In this document: one piece after another, positions 12,301 through 22,400 of the stretch
Numbering within the stretch: the first letter of the stretch is position 1
Layout: each line of letters starts with the position of its first letter
Source of the DNA: Incurvaria masculella
Lineage: Eukaryota; Arthropoda; Insecta; Lepidoptera; Incurvariidae
Assembly (NCBI GenBank): GCA_946894095.1
Contig: OX335645.2
Location: 22,343,001-22,407,000 of the forward strand
DNA length: 64,000 nt
Direction of reading: 5' to 3'
The notes under the pieces: model-generated
Databases searched by the model: none
Told to the model about the DNA's origin: nothing
The model's input: the letters and a program-made list of their open reading frames with translations, nothing else
Program-made: the position numbers and the translations under genes

Positions 12301-14413
12301 CCGCACGTCGGAGCAGAACGGCGTGCTGCTGGCGACGAGCTCGCACGCTCGCGATCACAACACGCACATGTCGCTCGAGCTGAGGGACGGGGAGGTCAGT
12401 GACGCCTGTGTACCGATACCACTCTCTAGTCTCCTCATACATACATCTTGCGGTTAGGTTCTGGATGGGTGACCATTTTCAACCGTTGGGGCTGGCCGTG
12501 GTTCGGATTCCACGTAAAACTGTAGTCACTAAGTGATAGGGTTAATTCCGCCCGGGTTGGTACCATCGCATTGAATGAACGATGGTTGAAGCGGCAATGA
12601 AAATGGTCCATGTTTTCCACCCAGTTTTGTATTTCTATATATAGGGGATTTCGGCTGGTGGCTGAATTCTGTGTGGTCTTATTGATGCCCCGCCCATAGA
12701 TATGTATCTTAACGTAATAAAACTGAAATTTTAAATACATTCAAAGATTTTTTGTTCATAGATGCATAGGTCAATTATCCAAAAAAATATTTTATCCAAA
12801 CACCTATTTCCCCCTAATTAGTTCATATAATCGGTACAGAGTACACGAAACAGAATAAGATGTCTGACACGAGGACGCGGCGGGCAGGTGGTGATGGCGG
12901 TGCAGAGGGGTGGGGGCGGGCGCGTGCTGCGAGTGTCGGCGCGCGCGGCCGCCGCGTGGGCGCTCTGCGACGACGCGTGGCACTCGCTCGCGGCGCTGTA
13001 CTCGGCGGAGGGGCTCTCGCTGCGGCTGGACGCGCTGCCCGAGCGCGTGGACGTGGCTAGCGACGCCGGCGGCGACGACGCGCCGCCCGCGCCGCTCTAC
13101 ATTGGCGGACTGCCGGGTAAATGGCATTTTCTCGTTTATTTTTTAATTTTTTTCACAATTCAAAGTTTATTGAATTTTCATTCAACTCCCCGTACAAAAG
13201 GGGAAAGAAAAACACGCCCATATTTCTTGTCAAAGATCCCAAATTTTGCTCAAAATAGCTTTATTTGATCGAACTAGATGTCTGATGACCGTTGGCATTG
13301 TAAAATTGTGTTTGGTTTCTAAGTTATAAGGCCGAAAGTTCGAATTTTTCGCGCGTTTTCATATAATAACTTTGGAGGTGGATTACGCAATGATAAAGTA
13401 AGAACATCTTAAAAAGATTAGTCATCAGACATAGCTTATTAAATCAAGATTTATAATCTATTTGGTTTTTGTTAGATTTTTGACAACAGCGGTCGTGGTT
13501 TACTTTTAGCTATAAGTCGTTTTGTAATTAAAATTTTCGTAAATCTTACCAAATCATACACTATGCACAAAACAATAGTATTAAATATTAAAATAGATAT
13601 TTTATAAAAATAATAATATAGTCCCTCCAGAATAGCAATAGACTAACAGTGACTGGAATTGAATGGAATGGGTTGGGCGTGTGAAGCTAATGCGCAATGA
13701 AAGAATGTCAAACCGATTTACAGAGTTGCAATTGCTAAAAATGAAAGCACAGACACTTAATTTCAGCTGTTATGCAATTACACAAAAAAACCATAGATAG
13801 AGCAACCAACGATTATCCATAAATCTTACATCACCTTATTTAGGTACATATTATACCAACCTTGTAACTAAGAGGAGGGCAGAGAATCTTTCTTTTGACT
13901 CTCATCCTATTAGGAATCAGGTGCCATGCCAAAACTTTCCCTTTATGAGCACGGCTACATGGAACTGGATGGAAAAATACGGACAATTTTATAGATAAAC
14001 TTACCACCTATTAATGGAGGGGACCCACAGTTTAATATAGGTTCCGAACAAAGGAGTGACACGAATTGTCATCGAATTTTTGCACATTATAATCTCTGCT
14101 GAGAAAAAAACCATTGTATATACTAGGATTCTAACGTGCGGTCATAGAAAAAAGCCCACAGGCGTTAACCACTCAGCTAAGGTCCACGTTCAATTGTCAT
14201 GCGCCAAAAATATCCAACTGTTTCGTATTTTGTATCGTGCTAACTAAGTATCCTCTATCTCTTACAGAGGGTGCTCCGAGCGGTCTCCTCGGCACCAAAG
14301 ACAACTTCAAAGGCTGCATTCGAAATATTTCCATACAAGGCAACCGGAAAGACTGGACCGACATGGACAGTCTGCACAATGTGCTCCTCAGCTCGTGTCC
14401 GATCAGCCAGTGA
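145..14413 (+). CDS. Laminin alpha chain, 3' part of gene (LG3-LG5), ten exons
   Basis: Laminin alpha chains are secreted basement-membrane proteins. Their C-terminal LG modules bind integrins, dystroglycan and heparan sulfate. Ten exons are supported by AG/GT borders: 145-388, 1168-1271, 1995-2203, 2860-3013, 3834-3992, 4364-4645, 5291-5423, 12234-12394, 12888-13116 and 14268-14413. Together they make 1821 nt, exactly 606 codons plus TGA, and every phase matches. LG hallmarks recur: LNDGRFHSV, NDGQWRHVVV and DDAWHSLAAL in the middle of modules, YVGGLP and YIGGLP strands, and FKGCIRNI and LKGCVRRL at module ends. LG3 is exons 1-4, LG4 exons 5-7, LG5 exons 8-10. The GC-rich exons contrast sharply with AT-rich introns. 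The 5' part of the gene lies left of the window. Whether this is the LanA class (alpha 3/5) or the wing-blister class (alpha 1/2) cannot be settled from the tail alone. Confidence 0.93.
1168..1271 (+). CDS. Laminin alpha exon, middle of LG3
   Basis: The acceptor CTTACAG precedes 1168 and the donor GTACGT follows 1271. Two bases complete the phase-1 codon of the previous exon, then the reading is NLVLIMNAGKGNLKLS followed by LNDGRFHSVRIGK, the signature LG strand. It ends in phase 0. Confidence 0.9.
1385..1715 (-). mobile_element. Degenerate tRNA-headed SINE
   Basis: On the - strand this matches the shared SINE tail seen intact elsewhere in the window (words GATGGTCGAAGCGGCAATGA and CCAGTTCAATGTAGCC, here mutated). 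Its head is like the tRNA-type head at 63686. It sits in a laminin intron. Confidence 0.6.
1751..1945 (+). repeat. Tandem repeat, about 104-bp period, two units
   Basis: TATAGGCCACTTCACTT occurs at 1751 and again about 104 bases on, followed in each case by related sequence rich in AGGCCAC words. The array stops about 50 bases before the acceptor of the laminin exon at 1995. Confidence 0.6.
1995..2203 (+). CDS. Laminin alpha exon, third exon of LG3
   Basis: The acceptor TACAG is at 1990-1994 and the donor GTCGGT starts at 2204. The reading AGRKIELWLDERLVG continues through an Ala/Gly-rich stretch and GTFLGGLP to KDLIFDG. It ends in phase 2. The FKGC cysteine usual near this point of an LG module is replaced (GALKDLIFDG). 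Confidence 0.88.
2414..2755 (-). mobile_element. Degenerate tRNA-headed SINE
   Basis: On the - strand a B-box-like GGTTCGATCCC lies near the high-coordinate end. The shared SINE tail (GGTTGGTACATTCGAT-like block, then a block like CCAGTTCAATGTAG) runs toward lower coordinates. Its layout matches the copy at 63686. Confidence 0.6.
2860..3013 (+). CDS. Laminin alpha exon, end of LG3 and linker
   Basis: The acceptor ATTTCAG is before 2860 and the donor GTCAGT starts at 3014. The reading IISLDTLVGLSHAQIGRLG is followed by an acidic, Thr-rich linker ending QGCHK, which fits the spacer between LG3 and LG4. It ends in phase 0. Confidence 0.87.
3834..3992 (+). CDS. Laminin alpha exon, start of LG4
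   Basis: The acceptor CCTGCAG precedes 3834 and the donor GTATGC starts at 3993. The 53 codons read VASYTVEPGAVKFGD, then LTLQLHFRTFYPDGLIF and IAP, the opening beta strands of LG4. The last 51 bases and the donor are the first unit of a 101-bp tandem repeat that continues into the intron. Confidence 0.9.
3942..4190 (+). repeat. 101-bp tandem duplication of laminin exon end plus donor
   Basis: Units start at 3942, 4043 and 4144 (CAGCTGCAC, CAGCTGCAC, CAGCTACAC), an exact 101-base period; the third unit is cut after about 47 bases. Unit 1 is the last 51 bases of the laminin exon plus the start of its intron. Unit 2 keeps a donor-like CTG-GTACGC at the same place as the real CCG-GTATGC. Because 101 is not a multiple of three, use of the second donor would shift frame. 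Confidence 0.9.
4364..4645 (+). CDS. Laminin alpha exon, middle of LG4
   Basis: The acceptor AATAACAG is before 4364 and the donor GTGAGA starts at 4646. The 94 codons include HLVALFLRDGRVTLLL, NDGQWRHVVVRAS, and MLYVGGLPERP, all diagnostic LG strands. It is in phase 0 at both ends. Confidence 0.92.
5291..5423 (+). CDS. Laminin alpha exon, end of LG4
   Basis: The acceptor TCTGGAAG precedes 5291 and the donor GTACCG starts at 5424. The reading VSGLKGCVRRLSVNGRAEEL ends LG4 with its conserved Cys, and a second Cys (VGQCFP) follows. It ends in phase 1. The next exon is 6.8 kb away, beyond a retrotransposon. Confidence 0.9.
5735..9415 (-). pseudogene. Retrotransposon ORF2: endonuclease-reverse transcriptase-RNase H with one in-frame stop
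   Basis: The start codon is at 9413-9415 and 1126 codons are open to a TAA at 6035-6037. The same frame then continues open to a stop at 5735, adding about 100 codons with a C-terminal zinc-finger-like CSAC...H...C. Domains in order: APE endonuclease (QWNARSL, GGDFNGHHTHW, GSDH), reverse transcriptase (APGIDGITYSML, FRPISLMSC, HGFRRGQSCLDNL, VDIDNAYNN, GLAQGDPMSPILFN, catalytic YADD) and RNase H (YTDGS, AAELIEI, TDSKSAL, SHVGIEGNEKADELAK, all four acidic residues present). The product of such ORFs nicks the target and copies the element RNA in place. A single nonsense codon in an otherwise open frame suggests fairly recent inactivation; readthrough or an assembly error cannot be excluded. Confidence 0.88.
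9458..10007 (+). mobile_element. TTAA element family A, copy 1 (non-autonomous)
   Basis: A 550-bp element is bounded by TTAA at 9458-9461 and 10004-10007. The ends are inverted (GGTGGCCCAWCCCG in, CGGGTTGGGCCACC out). It has no coding capacity. TTAA target duplication points to piggyBac-type mobilisation, although Sola3 transposons also use TTAA. It is inserted in the retrotransposon between ORF1 and ORF2, so it is younger than that insertion. Confidence 0.85.
10010..11450 (-). pseudogene. Retrotransposon ORF1 (gag-like, zinc knuckles), frameshifted
   Basis: The first ATG in frame is at 11448-11450 (a GTG lies three codons upstream). The frame is open to about 10278. An acidic N-terminus is followed by an RRM-like block (VYLISKSKLPKQIGLARLLQ) and a knuckle of CX2CX4HX4C form (CSGCGHFGHTVKVC) with a second C-rich knuckle (CPKCGGKHENC). 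Around 10300 coding continues in another frame (SASSSHPHETLASPARP) to the edge of the TTAA element at 10007, which removed or displaced the C-terminus. ORF1 proteins of this type coat element RNA. Confidence 0.8.
11722..11800 (+). mobile_element. tRNA-like SINE head, solitary
   Basis: An A-box-like TAGTATAGGGTAACGCC is followed about 30 bases later by a B-box-like GGGTTATAATCCC. No tRNA cloverleaf can be closed, so it is read as a SINE head remnant, not a tRNA gene. Confidence 0.4.
11945..12075 (+). repeat. Unclassified interspersed repeat
   Basis: The words CCAAGGAATGTGACA and TACTGCAAGGCTGGAC are shared with 40862-40960, and the first part is also found inverted at about 24890-24945. No coding is seen and the ends are undefined. 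Confidence 0.55.
12234..12394 (+). CDS. Laminin alpha exon, start of LG5
   Basis: The acceptor TCACGCAG precedes 12234 and the donor GTCAGT starts at 12395. After completing the split codon the reading is GDAYGVWSQQFSVGAHVEL, then RTSEQNGVLLATS and LELRDGE, the first LG5 strands. Confidence 0.9.
12451..12650 (+). mobile_element. Truncated 5S-type SINE
   Basis: It begins inside the 5S-like head (TTCTGGATGGGTGACC) and continues through the tail common to the family (GGCTGGCCGTGG, CGCCCGGGTTGGTACC, GATGGTTGAAGCGGCAATGA). It lies between laminin exons at 12234 and 12888. Confidence 0.7.
12888..13116 (+). CDS. Laminin alpha exon, middle of LG5
   Basis: The acceptor CGGGCAG precedes 12888 and the donor GTAAAT starts at 13117. 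The reading includes VLRVSARAAAAWALCDDAWH, SLAALYSAEGLSLRLDA and LYIGGLPG. It is extremely GC-rich and ends in phase 1. Confidence 0.9.
13178..13568 (+). mobile_element. TTAA element family A, truncated copy
   Basis: The interior is nearly identical to copy 1 (from CTCCCCGTACAAAAGGGG to ATCATACACTATGCAC). Both inverted ends and the TTAA sites are missing. It starts about 60 bases after the laminin exon ending at 13116. Confidence 0.8.
13915..14190 (-). mobile_element. Degenerate tRNA-headed SINE
   Basis: On the - strand the A-box-like TTAGCTGAGTGGTTAACGCC near 14175 leads into a decayed version of the common SINE tail (CCAGTTCCATGTAGCCGTGC). It ends about 80 bases before the last laminin exon. 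Confidence 0.55.
14268..14413 (+). CDS. Laminin alpha last exon, end of LG5 and stop
   Basis: The acceptor CTCTTACAG precedes 14268. Two bases complete a codon, then GAPSGLLGTKDNFKGCIRNI leads to a final Cys (LLSSCPISQ) and TGA at 14411-14413. FKGCIRN plus a terminal CP is the canonical end of LG5. Confidence 0.93.
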
Positions 14414-15003
14414 ACGAACTATCCAGTCCCCCAGAGTTGAATATCTGTCAGAGGCCAACTCACTGCTGTCACATACCCGAACTTGGTCGCAGCCGTCCGC
14501 TCAACGGGAGTCTGATGCTGTTCGGGTGAAAACACAACCCGTGCCTCTTTGTGGTACGATTTAAATCCACCTACTTGATTGGTTTGAAAAAATTATAAAC
14601 CATAAAAATAGGTGCCAGTGACTCGTTCAAATGTTTGTCATAATACGGTTTATCATTATCATAGGTGACGGTGTTCATATTGTGAAGAGTCTGATTTTTT
14701 TTTGTGCAATATGTCCGAAAAAAATAATATTACAGAACAGGATTCAAAAGACATAAGTTGAAATTATGGAATGGACATTCGTTTTGAGCTATGCAAATTC
14801 TACTTAACTATCCCAGTTAAAGATGCATGAAGCACCAGTTAGGGATTTAATAAACTAAGAATCTGACAAGTTAAATGGAGGCTAAATTGTAGAAATAAGA
14901 AAATTTTGCATTTGAAGTGATTATTCACTATCACACCGTGTCTTGAACATCCGATTGTGTTCTGGTAAATATGCCAAGCAAAGTATTATCTATTGTAAAT
15001 AAA
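14414..15003 (+). terminator. Probable laminin 3' UTR with poly(A) signals
   Basis: No coding follows the TGA at 14411-14413. AATAAA hexamers occur at 14849-14854 and 14998-15003, either of which could direct cleavage. The choice between them cannot be made from sequence. Confidence 0.4.
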
Positions 15004-18000
15004 ATAGTACGTAAGCCATTTTCCAAAGCACCAAATGCACGCACGACCTGTAAAATAATTTTAATAATGGTAATAAGATTCATTAATTATTTTTGTGTAT
15101 GAGATGGTTGTAATTTCTCAGGTTGTTGCGTTGTGGGTGTAGTGTTGGCAATAATCTTTTAAGAACTTGTAATTATCGCCTTAATTTATTGACAGATCGA
15201 TTGCATTTCATGTGTTGTCATGTTGACTACAAAACTCCATCTGTTGGCCATCCATTGTCATTATAGATTTTAAACATTGAGACAATTTGTAAAGTTCTGA
15301 TTGTAAATATAGTTACCACAGGTGCTGATCTCAATTTGAGAACATCTGCCATGTCATTCAGACCTACTTGTAGCAATAATGGAAAGTTGATGAAAAAATG
15401 GCGAAAATCGCAGACTGTCGTGTGTAATTTTTGTTAAAGTATTTATTTAATTGCAATGAAGGACATTCATAACATAAGTGTAATTTATCATTGCGTGTAC
15501 AGGTAGAGATAAGATTATGGTTATGCGAAAAATAGACAAGTGTAATATAGTTGGGTCGATTAGATATAAGTCCAGCAGTCACAAGTCAGTATCACAGTAG
15601 AAGTTAAGCTATTTTTAACTGATTAGAAAATAAGTTAAAATTAATTGAAGAGATTATTAACATGACAGACACATTATCCACACCTAAGGTCTCTTGAGGT
15701 AATTTTGCATTTATCACCGATACAATCAAAATAAACATTAGTTTTTTTTAGGAAATCTCTGTTTAACCCTCGCTAGTCATAATGACTCACTATTTTGTCG
15801 CATCCTCAAATTTTTACTTTCATCAATTATCTTATTAAAAAACTATGCTCTCAGAAGACGAACTTGTATTCGAAAGTTATGGGACTGATCCAATACATTA
15901 CCGTCTAACAATCCTTAAGGTATTTCAAATGGAAGTAGAGTAGCGGTGTTGACTTAAAACATAAACGAAAAATTTCGCGCCTAGTCTAAATATAATTAAT
16001 TTGGTTTTTTTAAAAGAATTCGTTATCAACTCTTCACGATGGAGATTCCTTGAATTCTTTTCCATACTAGTGCTTGCGAAATGGAAAACGCCAAAGTGCC
16101 TTTGTAGTAGGAGTAGGAATTTGTTTTGTGCCTAATTCTGGTCCTCTCGTGGCCTTTTTGCAATGGATTTCAAGATTCCACCAGTAGATCGGATAAAAAA
16201 AATCCTTCCTTCTGTTTACCAGGCGCCGCAAAGAGTAAATTAATTCACTATGGTAAAACATCAAGAATGAGCTCTAGTGCCAGAATGTGTGCCCGCAGCA
16301 TACGATGAGAACATCTTTCCTTATCAATAGCAGATAAGAGGATTAACATGGGCATTGGCCTGGCCACGTGTTGAAGTTGACTGTTATTAGTTGCGGTTAG
16401 AACGTTACTTACAGGTGCATAATAGCTATGTGAAATAAACTGTGTATAATAAAGTGATACTTTATTTTTAGAAAGCTTTAATTTTACCCCCACAATCCTA
16501 ACATTCTTGTGCCAAATGAGGCAGCTTGGTAGCCGCATGTCAGCTACCCAATGGCAAAATAAACTTAGCAGTTTTCGAAGCGAAGCTTCCTTATGGACAT
16601 TCCTTCGGGTGGGGATCTAACTCAGAAAAAGCGAGTCGACTTGAAACGCAAAACCTCGAAAGCCAAAGTCCATATGAAGGATTTGAACAGTATTTAAAAT
16701 AAATTATCCACAAGCCAGACACCTTATTGTCTTAAGGTCTCTTCAGGACTTCTTTAGGATTCTTCATATTTCACCTTATACTTATAATTTTTTTCAAATA
16801 CAGACAAAACAAAGAACAAGCATATCAAATAAATTACTGATTCTATAACAATGCCGCACAGAATCAAGTTTTTTAGTTTTAGATTTTTTAAATAAATAAA
16901 TAAAAATGGATTATTCCCTTTTTATATATTTTTCTGGTTTTGAAGTTTTTTTGCAATAAATCGGAAATGATTTTTTCAAAACAGCTGTGCAAACTTGAAA
17001 ATATAACTAAATAAATTGTTAGGCAGTTTTATATTTGAGACAAAAATATTTGCTTCAAATGCGTTTGAATTATTCAAGCGGTAAGGTGCTTACTTTTGTC
17101 TCTAGGAATTTAGAAATTATTTTGGCGTGAAAGGTACATATTTTTCTACACAATTGTTCTTATTAACATGTTTTTAACGTTCTATAAACATGGAATGAAA
17201 TGTAAAAGGCAATAAAGGAATAAAAATTATTTATTTAATTTTACAATGTTTAAATCACAATTCTTTTTCAGACCATACTAGCTAATTAAACGGTTCACAT
17301 GTCTGGCCTGATGTTGCGCTCAGTCCAGTCCCACAAACCCAAAAACATTACGCAACAAAATAGGTACATATTTAAACCCGGCTATCTACATACAAAAATA
17401 TTACACCTTTCCAGAGCTTAGAACCCGCTAACAGTGCCACAAACGCAAGTCGACCCGCTGCCAAATGGCGCCACAGTACTATCTAGTTATGCAGAATGTC
17501 TGCTGACGGTCAGCTTAGCCTTGTGGCACTGTAATTATGATCCAAGACCTCACGCGGGTGTAAACACTGCCAAATGCTCACAACACCTGTTCCAAGTCTC
17601 GAGATTCGATCGGAAGCCTCGAAATTGAAACAGGTGATGTGTGCAATCATTCCCACTCTCTTAACTACTAAACAGGGTTTTAAAAAAAATATCACCAATA
17701 GCATAAACAAGTTTGGTTAGTTAGTTTCACAGATATTAAACTAAATGACACTGCATTAAGGAGGTCGAGAATAGAAATTAGATTGAAACTTAAAATTGCC
17801 TTGATATGTCTAATAAAAAAGAAACGAACAAATACTTAGTATAACTACTACTATTACAACTTCTTAACTATCATACATTTGATCCTAATTTCTACGTTAG
17901 GAATCTTAGTGAAGGGAGCCCATAACCCATGGAACTTAACTTTATTGAATTAAAGACAGCTTCCATATATAAATTCGTAATTAAATAATTTCATCTACGC

Positions 18001-18848
18001 CATGGCACTGGATGGTTCATTTCCAGGAATCGTTTCGACAGTTCGAAAAGTTCATACATTTCTTTGAATATTGATTGTATGTATTGATTGAATAGCTGAA
18101 AATAGTAACAGATGTCGAAATGGGACACGAAATTAACGGGAAGTGCCTCCATTTTAACTTTATTTGGTTTCCTTCCAGAGATGTTCAGATAATTGTAAAT
18201 CTTCAGATAATTTCGGAAAACTTACGGCCTTTTCAACACTTACTGGACATATTCATCCGTGGAGATTCAAGCAACACTGTGTTATTGATTGTAATTGACA
18301 TTGTATTGTTACATCTTTTTTACGAAAAGACTGCTCAGCATTCAAACCAGTTGTTATGAAATGTGTAGATAGGCACTGCAGTAGTTGGGTGTATGTATTC
18401 ACAAGCTTGCTAACGGCGCAGGCCCATAAGGTTTACGTAAATATCTGACTGCCAAAGGTCTTCCGTGACAGTTAAACCACTCCAGTCAAGCAGAACGTCA
18501 AGTATACTACGTGATTGATATGCACTTAATGTGAATTTATTCAGTAAGCAATTAATTAAAATTATTACATTTTGTGGTCATGTGTTAAGCAAACATGCTC
18601 TTTGGCCATTCATCCAATAGCTATGGCAGATGACGATTTTTTGACAAAACCAGTGAAATTAATAACAATGAGGCAAACAAATAAACTGGCCACAGAATAC
18701 AATTACTACCTTAGAGATGACCCCTGCATATCGAGCTGCATGATGTGTGCTTCAAGCCGAGCTCAAGCAGAAACATTTCTGCATGCTTGCCTGAAGGGGC
18801 CGACCGTCTCGGAAGCCCTTAAGAATGGCCCATAAACTTTGCTCCCAA
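15004..18848. other. AT-rich convergent intergenic region, no gene seen
   Basis: Only short random-looking ORFs are present. Nothing recognisable was found apart from AT-rich runs. This region separates the 3' ends of the laminin (+) and LAMP1 (-) genes, and the low-coordinate end of the LAMP1 3' UTR probably lies near or within it. Confidence 0.5.
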
Positions 18849-19139
18849 TACAAACGTAGTTTACTAATTATTTGAAAACCACTGTTCCAATGTTATTGAT
18901 CTCAATATATTGAATTTAATATATCTAATATGAGGCAACAAATGCTCATCTTTGTTTTTTTAAATCTAAACGGAGTCAAATGAAAGCAAAAAGAAAATCT
19001 TCATACGCATTGTTCTTTGACTCTGTGGTTTGACCCAGGATATTTTTACCGTAAAAACTTTACGTCGCTTGATATTAGATTCAAAATATCAAGTAAATCC
19101 GAACAGTGGCTTTCAAACGATCAGTAAAATACGTTTGTA
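18849..19139. mobile_element. Foldback element with long inverted repeats, copy 1
   Basis: It opens TACAAACGTAGTTTACTAAT and closes with the inverse (TACGTTTGTA). The inverted arms run for about 55 bases with mismatches and include the word CACTGTTC inside each arm. A second copy lies at 45817-46076. There is no coding capacity. It lies just downstream of the LAMP1 stop codon and may sit within or beyond its 3' UTR. Confidence 0.7.
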
Positions 19140-19287
19140 CGGCGAGCGTGATTTTCTGATGCCTCCGGGCCCATCTTAAGCTCGAACGGCACACTGACTG
19201 AAGCGGGGAAGAGAAGAGTTAGGATGGTCCACCTCTCTCTCGAGCGGTGCGGGGTGTGCACGGGGGGGGGGGGGCGGTGGTGCGGAC

Positions 19288-19430
19288 CTACATGGAGAGG
19301 TAGCCGCGCGCCTGCGAGCGGCGGCGGCCCACGAGGTAGGCGGCCAGCACCACCAGCACCAGCCCGCCGAGCGCGCAGCCCACGGCGATGGGCACCACGT
19401 CGGGCACGTCGCCCGGCTCGCAGTCCTCCG
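19288..19430 (-). CDS. Lamp1: LAMP1 exon 5, transmembrane helix and sorting tail
   Basis: The acceptor is GGTTTTGCAG. It reads AEDCEPGDVPDVVPIAVGCA, then a hydrophobic helix, a basic stop-transfer (GRRRSQAR) and GYLSM before TAG at 19288-19290. A 13-base G run (C on the coding strand) lies just past the stop in the 3' UTR. Confidence 0.94.
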
Positions 19431-22400
19431 CTGCAAAACCAACGGTCCATGAGTCATCAAGGGGCCAACTTGTCCGAATAAGCTTGCATGCGTTTATCTA
19501 CATATTGGATGAGGTTTTATTATTAATCCTTTTACTGGGCCATTGAGGCAATGGGCCTCAATGGCCCAGTGGCGCGACACTTCGGCGATCGCTCTCCGAA
19601 GTTAAGCAACGCTGGGTCCGGTCTGGTCTTGGATGGGTGACCATGCGACCGTTGAGAGAGGCTGGCCGTGGTTCGGATTCCACGTTAAACTGTAGGTCCC
19701 CTTCCTTACTTACTAGGTGGTAGGGTAAATCCCGCCCGGGTTGGTATAATCGCATTGGATGAACGATGGTCGAAGCGGCAATGAAAATTGTCCGTGTTTT
19801 CCGTCCAGTTCAATGTAGCCGTGCAATATAAGGAAGGTCCTGGCATGGCATCTAGTTCCCATGCGGTGTGTTGGGCTAATACCACGACAGAAAGTGTGGT
19901 ATTAGCCATCCATGTCCAGTCACATAAAAAAAAATTTAAATAAAGTTGAATAGTAGGAGTTTTAAATCATTTTTTATTGAAAGCAACAGCTTTTATAGGA
20001 TATTCCTCCGCCAAGCAAAACCCTCACAAGCAATGCATTGCAAACAGTAGTGGACTCTTGAAACAACCTACCTAGTGACGTCATTTGTGCAAATTGAGTC
20101 ATTTTAAAAACAGACTAGATGAGTATCTAAATCAAAATAAACTTCGAAGATTGAGATATAGGCAATCACACATCCATAAATTGGGGATAACTACGACTTG
20201 GCTACATGAAGGCAACAGAGACAACCGCCCATATCCTGTTGGAGTGCAGGAGTGTGGCAGATCAATGGGCATGGACCCTGGGAGCACCGAGATCCCTCCA
20301 CGAGGCCTGCGGGAGTTTTAAAAAAGCGGGACTTCTGGGCCGAGCTGGGATGGCTCACACAGTCAACCCTGTTACGCACAATTACCTCCCTTTAGTAGTA
20401 GGTTTAGCGTGAATAACATTTGCCCAAGTAACTAACTGTAGGCATATTAGCAAAAACTGCTAGTCTACAAAAATAATCCTAATCATTTCTTCACACAGGT
20501 CCAGCACCTGTTGTTTTTTTCTGGTTAGGCTAAATCTACACTACTGTCATGGAATAATATGTACATACTGTAATAAAATAAATTATGCATAATAAATATT
20601 ATAAATTATGCATACTGCATCTGCATGCGAACAAATTATATACACAAAACAGGGTTCAATGGTCGCTTTGTAACAGTTTACACAGTCATTAAATAAAGAT
20701 AGTATTAGCTGATTCATTAAAGTTGTGTGTTCAAAAATAGCTGCTGTTGCTCAAAACCAAGCCCAGGTTGGAGGTGATAAAGGTTTCAAATAAAATACAT
20801 TTGTTAAAGGTTGCTGGACATGGACGGCTAATTCCACACCTACTGTCATGATATTAGCCCAATACCACATATTATATAGTTCTCATACACATCAATGAGA
20901 TTGTCCACAATCATGTCGGCTTCGGTTGCCCAATGACGCGACGCCTTGCCTTTATAAGCTGGGCAAGCTGGCCAAGCACCTCTGAGAGCGGTTTGGTTCT
21001 GGATGGGTGACCATTATCAACCGTTGAGGCTGGCCGTGGTTCGGATTTCGCGTAAAACTATAGGTCCCCTTCCTTACTTACGGTGGTAGGGTTAATCTCG
21101 CCCGGGTTGGTAACTTCGCATTGAATAAACGATGGTCGAAGCGGTAATGAAAATTGTCCGTGTTTTCCATTCAGTTCAATGTAGCCGAGCAATATAAGGA
21201 TGGTTCTGGCATGACACCTAGTTCCCATGTGGTGTGTAAGGCTAATATCTGACGATCAGTTTGGTATTAGTCGTCCATGTCCAATTACATAAAAAAATAA
21301 CCTTCCGCAGTGTATCCTGAGACTGTATCTGTAGTCGGGAGCAGAAAAGAAATGGCGAGAAAGGGCGAAATGGCTTTTTGTCATGTACAATTCTAATTTT
21401 ATCGATTTCTCAATGCCTACATTCATGTTGAACAGGTTTCGAAGTTCCTTTTGATTAATGGACAATCATTCTCTTTGTCTTTGATGAACTAGTTGATTCA
21501 ATGTTTTTCCTACGTCCACTATTCAACTTTGTTTTATGTTAAGTGCAGCATATGGCGCACGCCAGGCCAACGACGCCCATGGGATTTCGAACTTACAGGG
21601 AGGCTGCAAAAACCATGCCGGCCGGCCAGGTGCTTCTTCACACTATTTTTGAGGGAGTTCTAGGCAAAACTAGTTGAAACTACTACTTGAAAAACTAGTT
21701 TTGTGTTGACAATCAACTACATTTGTTCCATTGAACTGGACATCTGGATGCTTTTCATTTAAGAAAAATAAACTAGCAAAATAAATTAACGAAGCACCGA
21801 TCAGCTCCGGCGTTTACATAAAAGTACTTCTTACTTTTAACTTGTCAAATTAGTAACTAGTTTCTCAACTAGTTGAAGCTTTATGTAAAAAGGTTTCATT
21901 TCATTAACTAAAAAGACGTCATTGACCCACGACTAGTGATTAGAAGTTTGGTAGTCCCTGCACTCTAAATAATCTTTGCTATCAGAACTTTAAGATAAGA
22001 AATGTGGTATGAGGGAGAGGGGGACAAATATAAACAGACACCAGCCAAGTCTAATGGATCAGGTAATAGATAAGTATGCCAAAAGCACTCAATGATATCT
22101 CTAATGTGAGTAGGCAAGGCCAAAGCCTTACTGAGGTTAATAAACTAAGTGCAAAGACTTCAACATGCAGATTTTGGATTCAAAAGATTGAAAGAGCTCA
22201 TGAACTACATGCATGATGGTCCTTTCAAAACGCATCTCAGAATCTGTTTTTTAAAACAGCGAGCTATTTTTAGGATATCTTTTCAACTAAATTCATATTT
22301 TCCTCAGCTGCTGATTCCATTATTTTGGTGTCTTGCTGTATTATTGATGAATTTGCACACACATTGACATCAGGTCGGGATATTTATGATTGATTATATA

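Noticed and set aside
18572..18835. 87-codon + strand ORF with several Cys
   Set aside because: The Cys/His spacing recalls a LINE zinc-finger tail only weakly; not enough to annotate.
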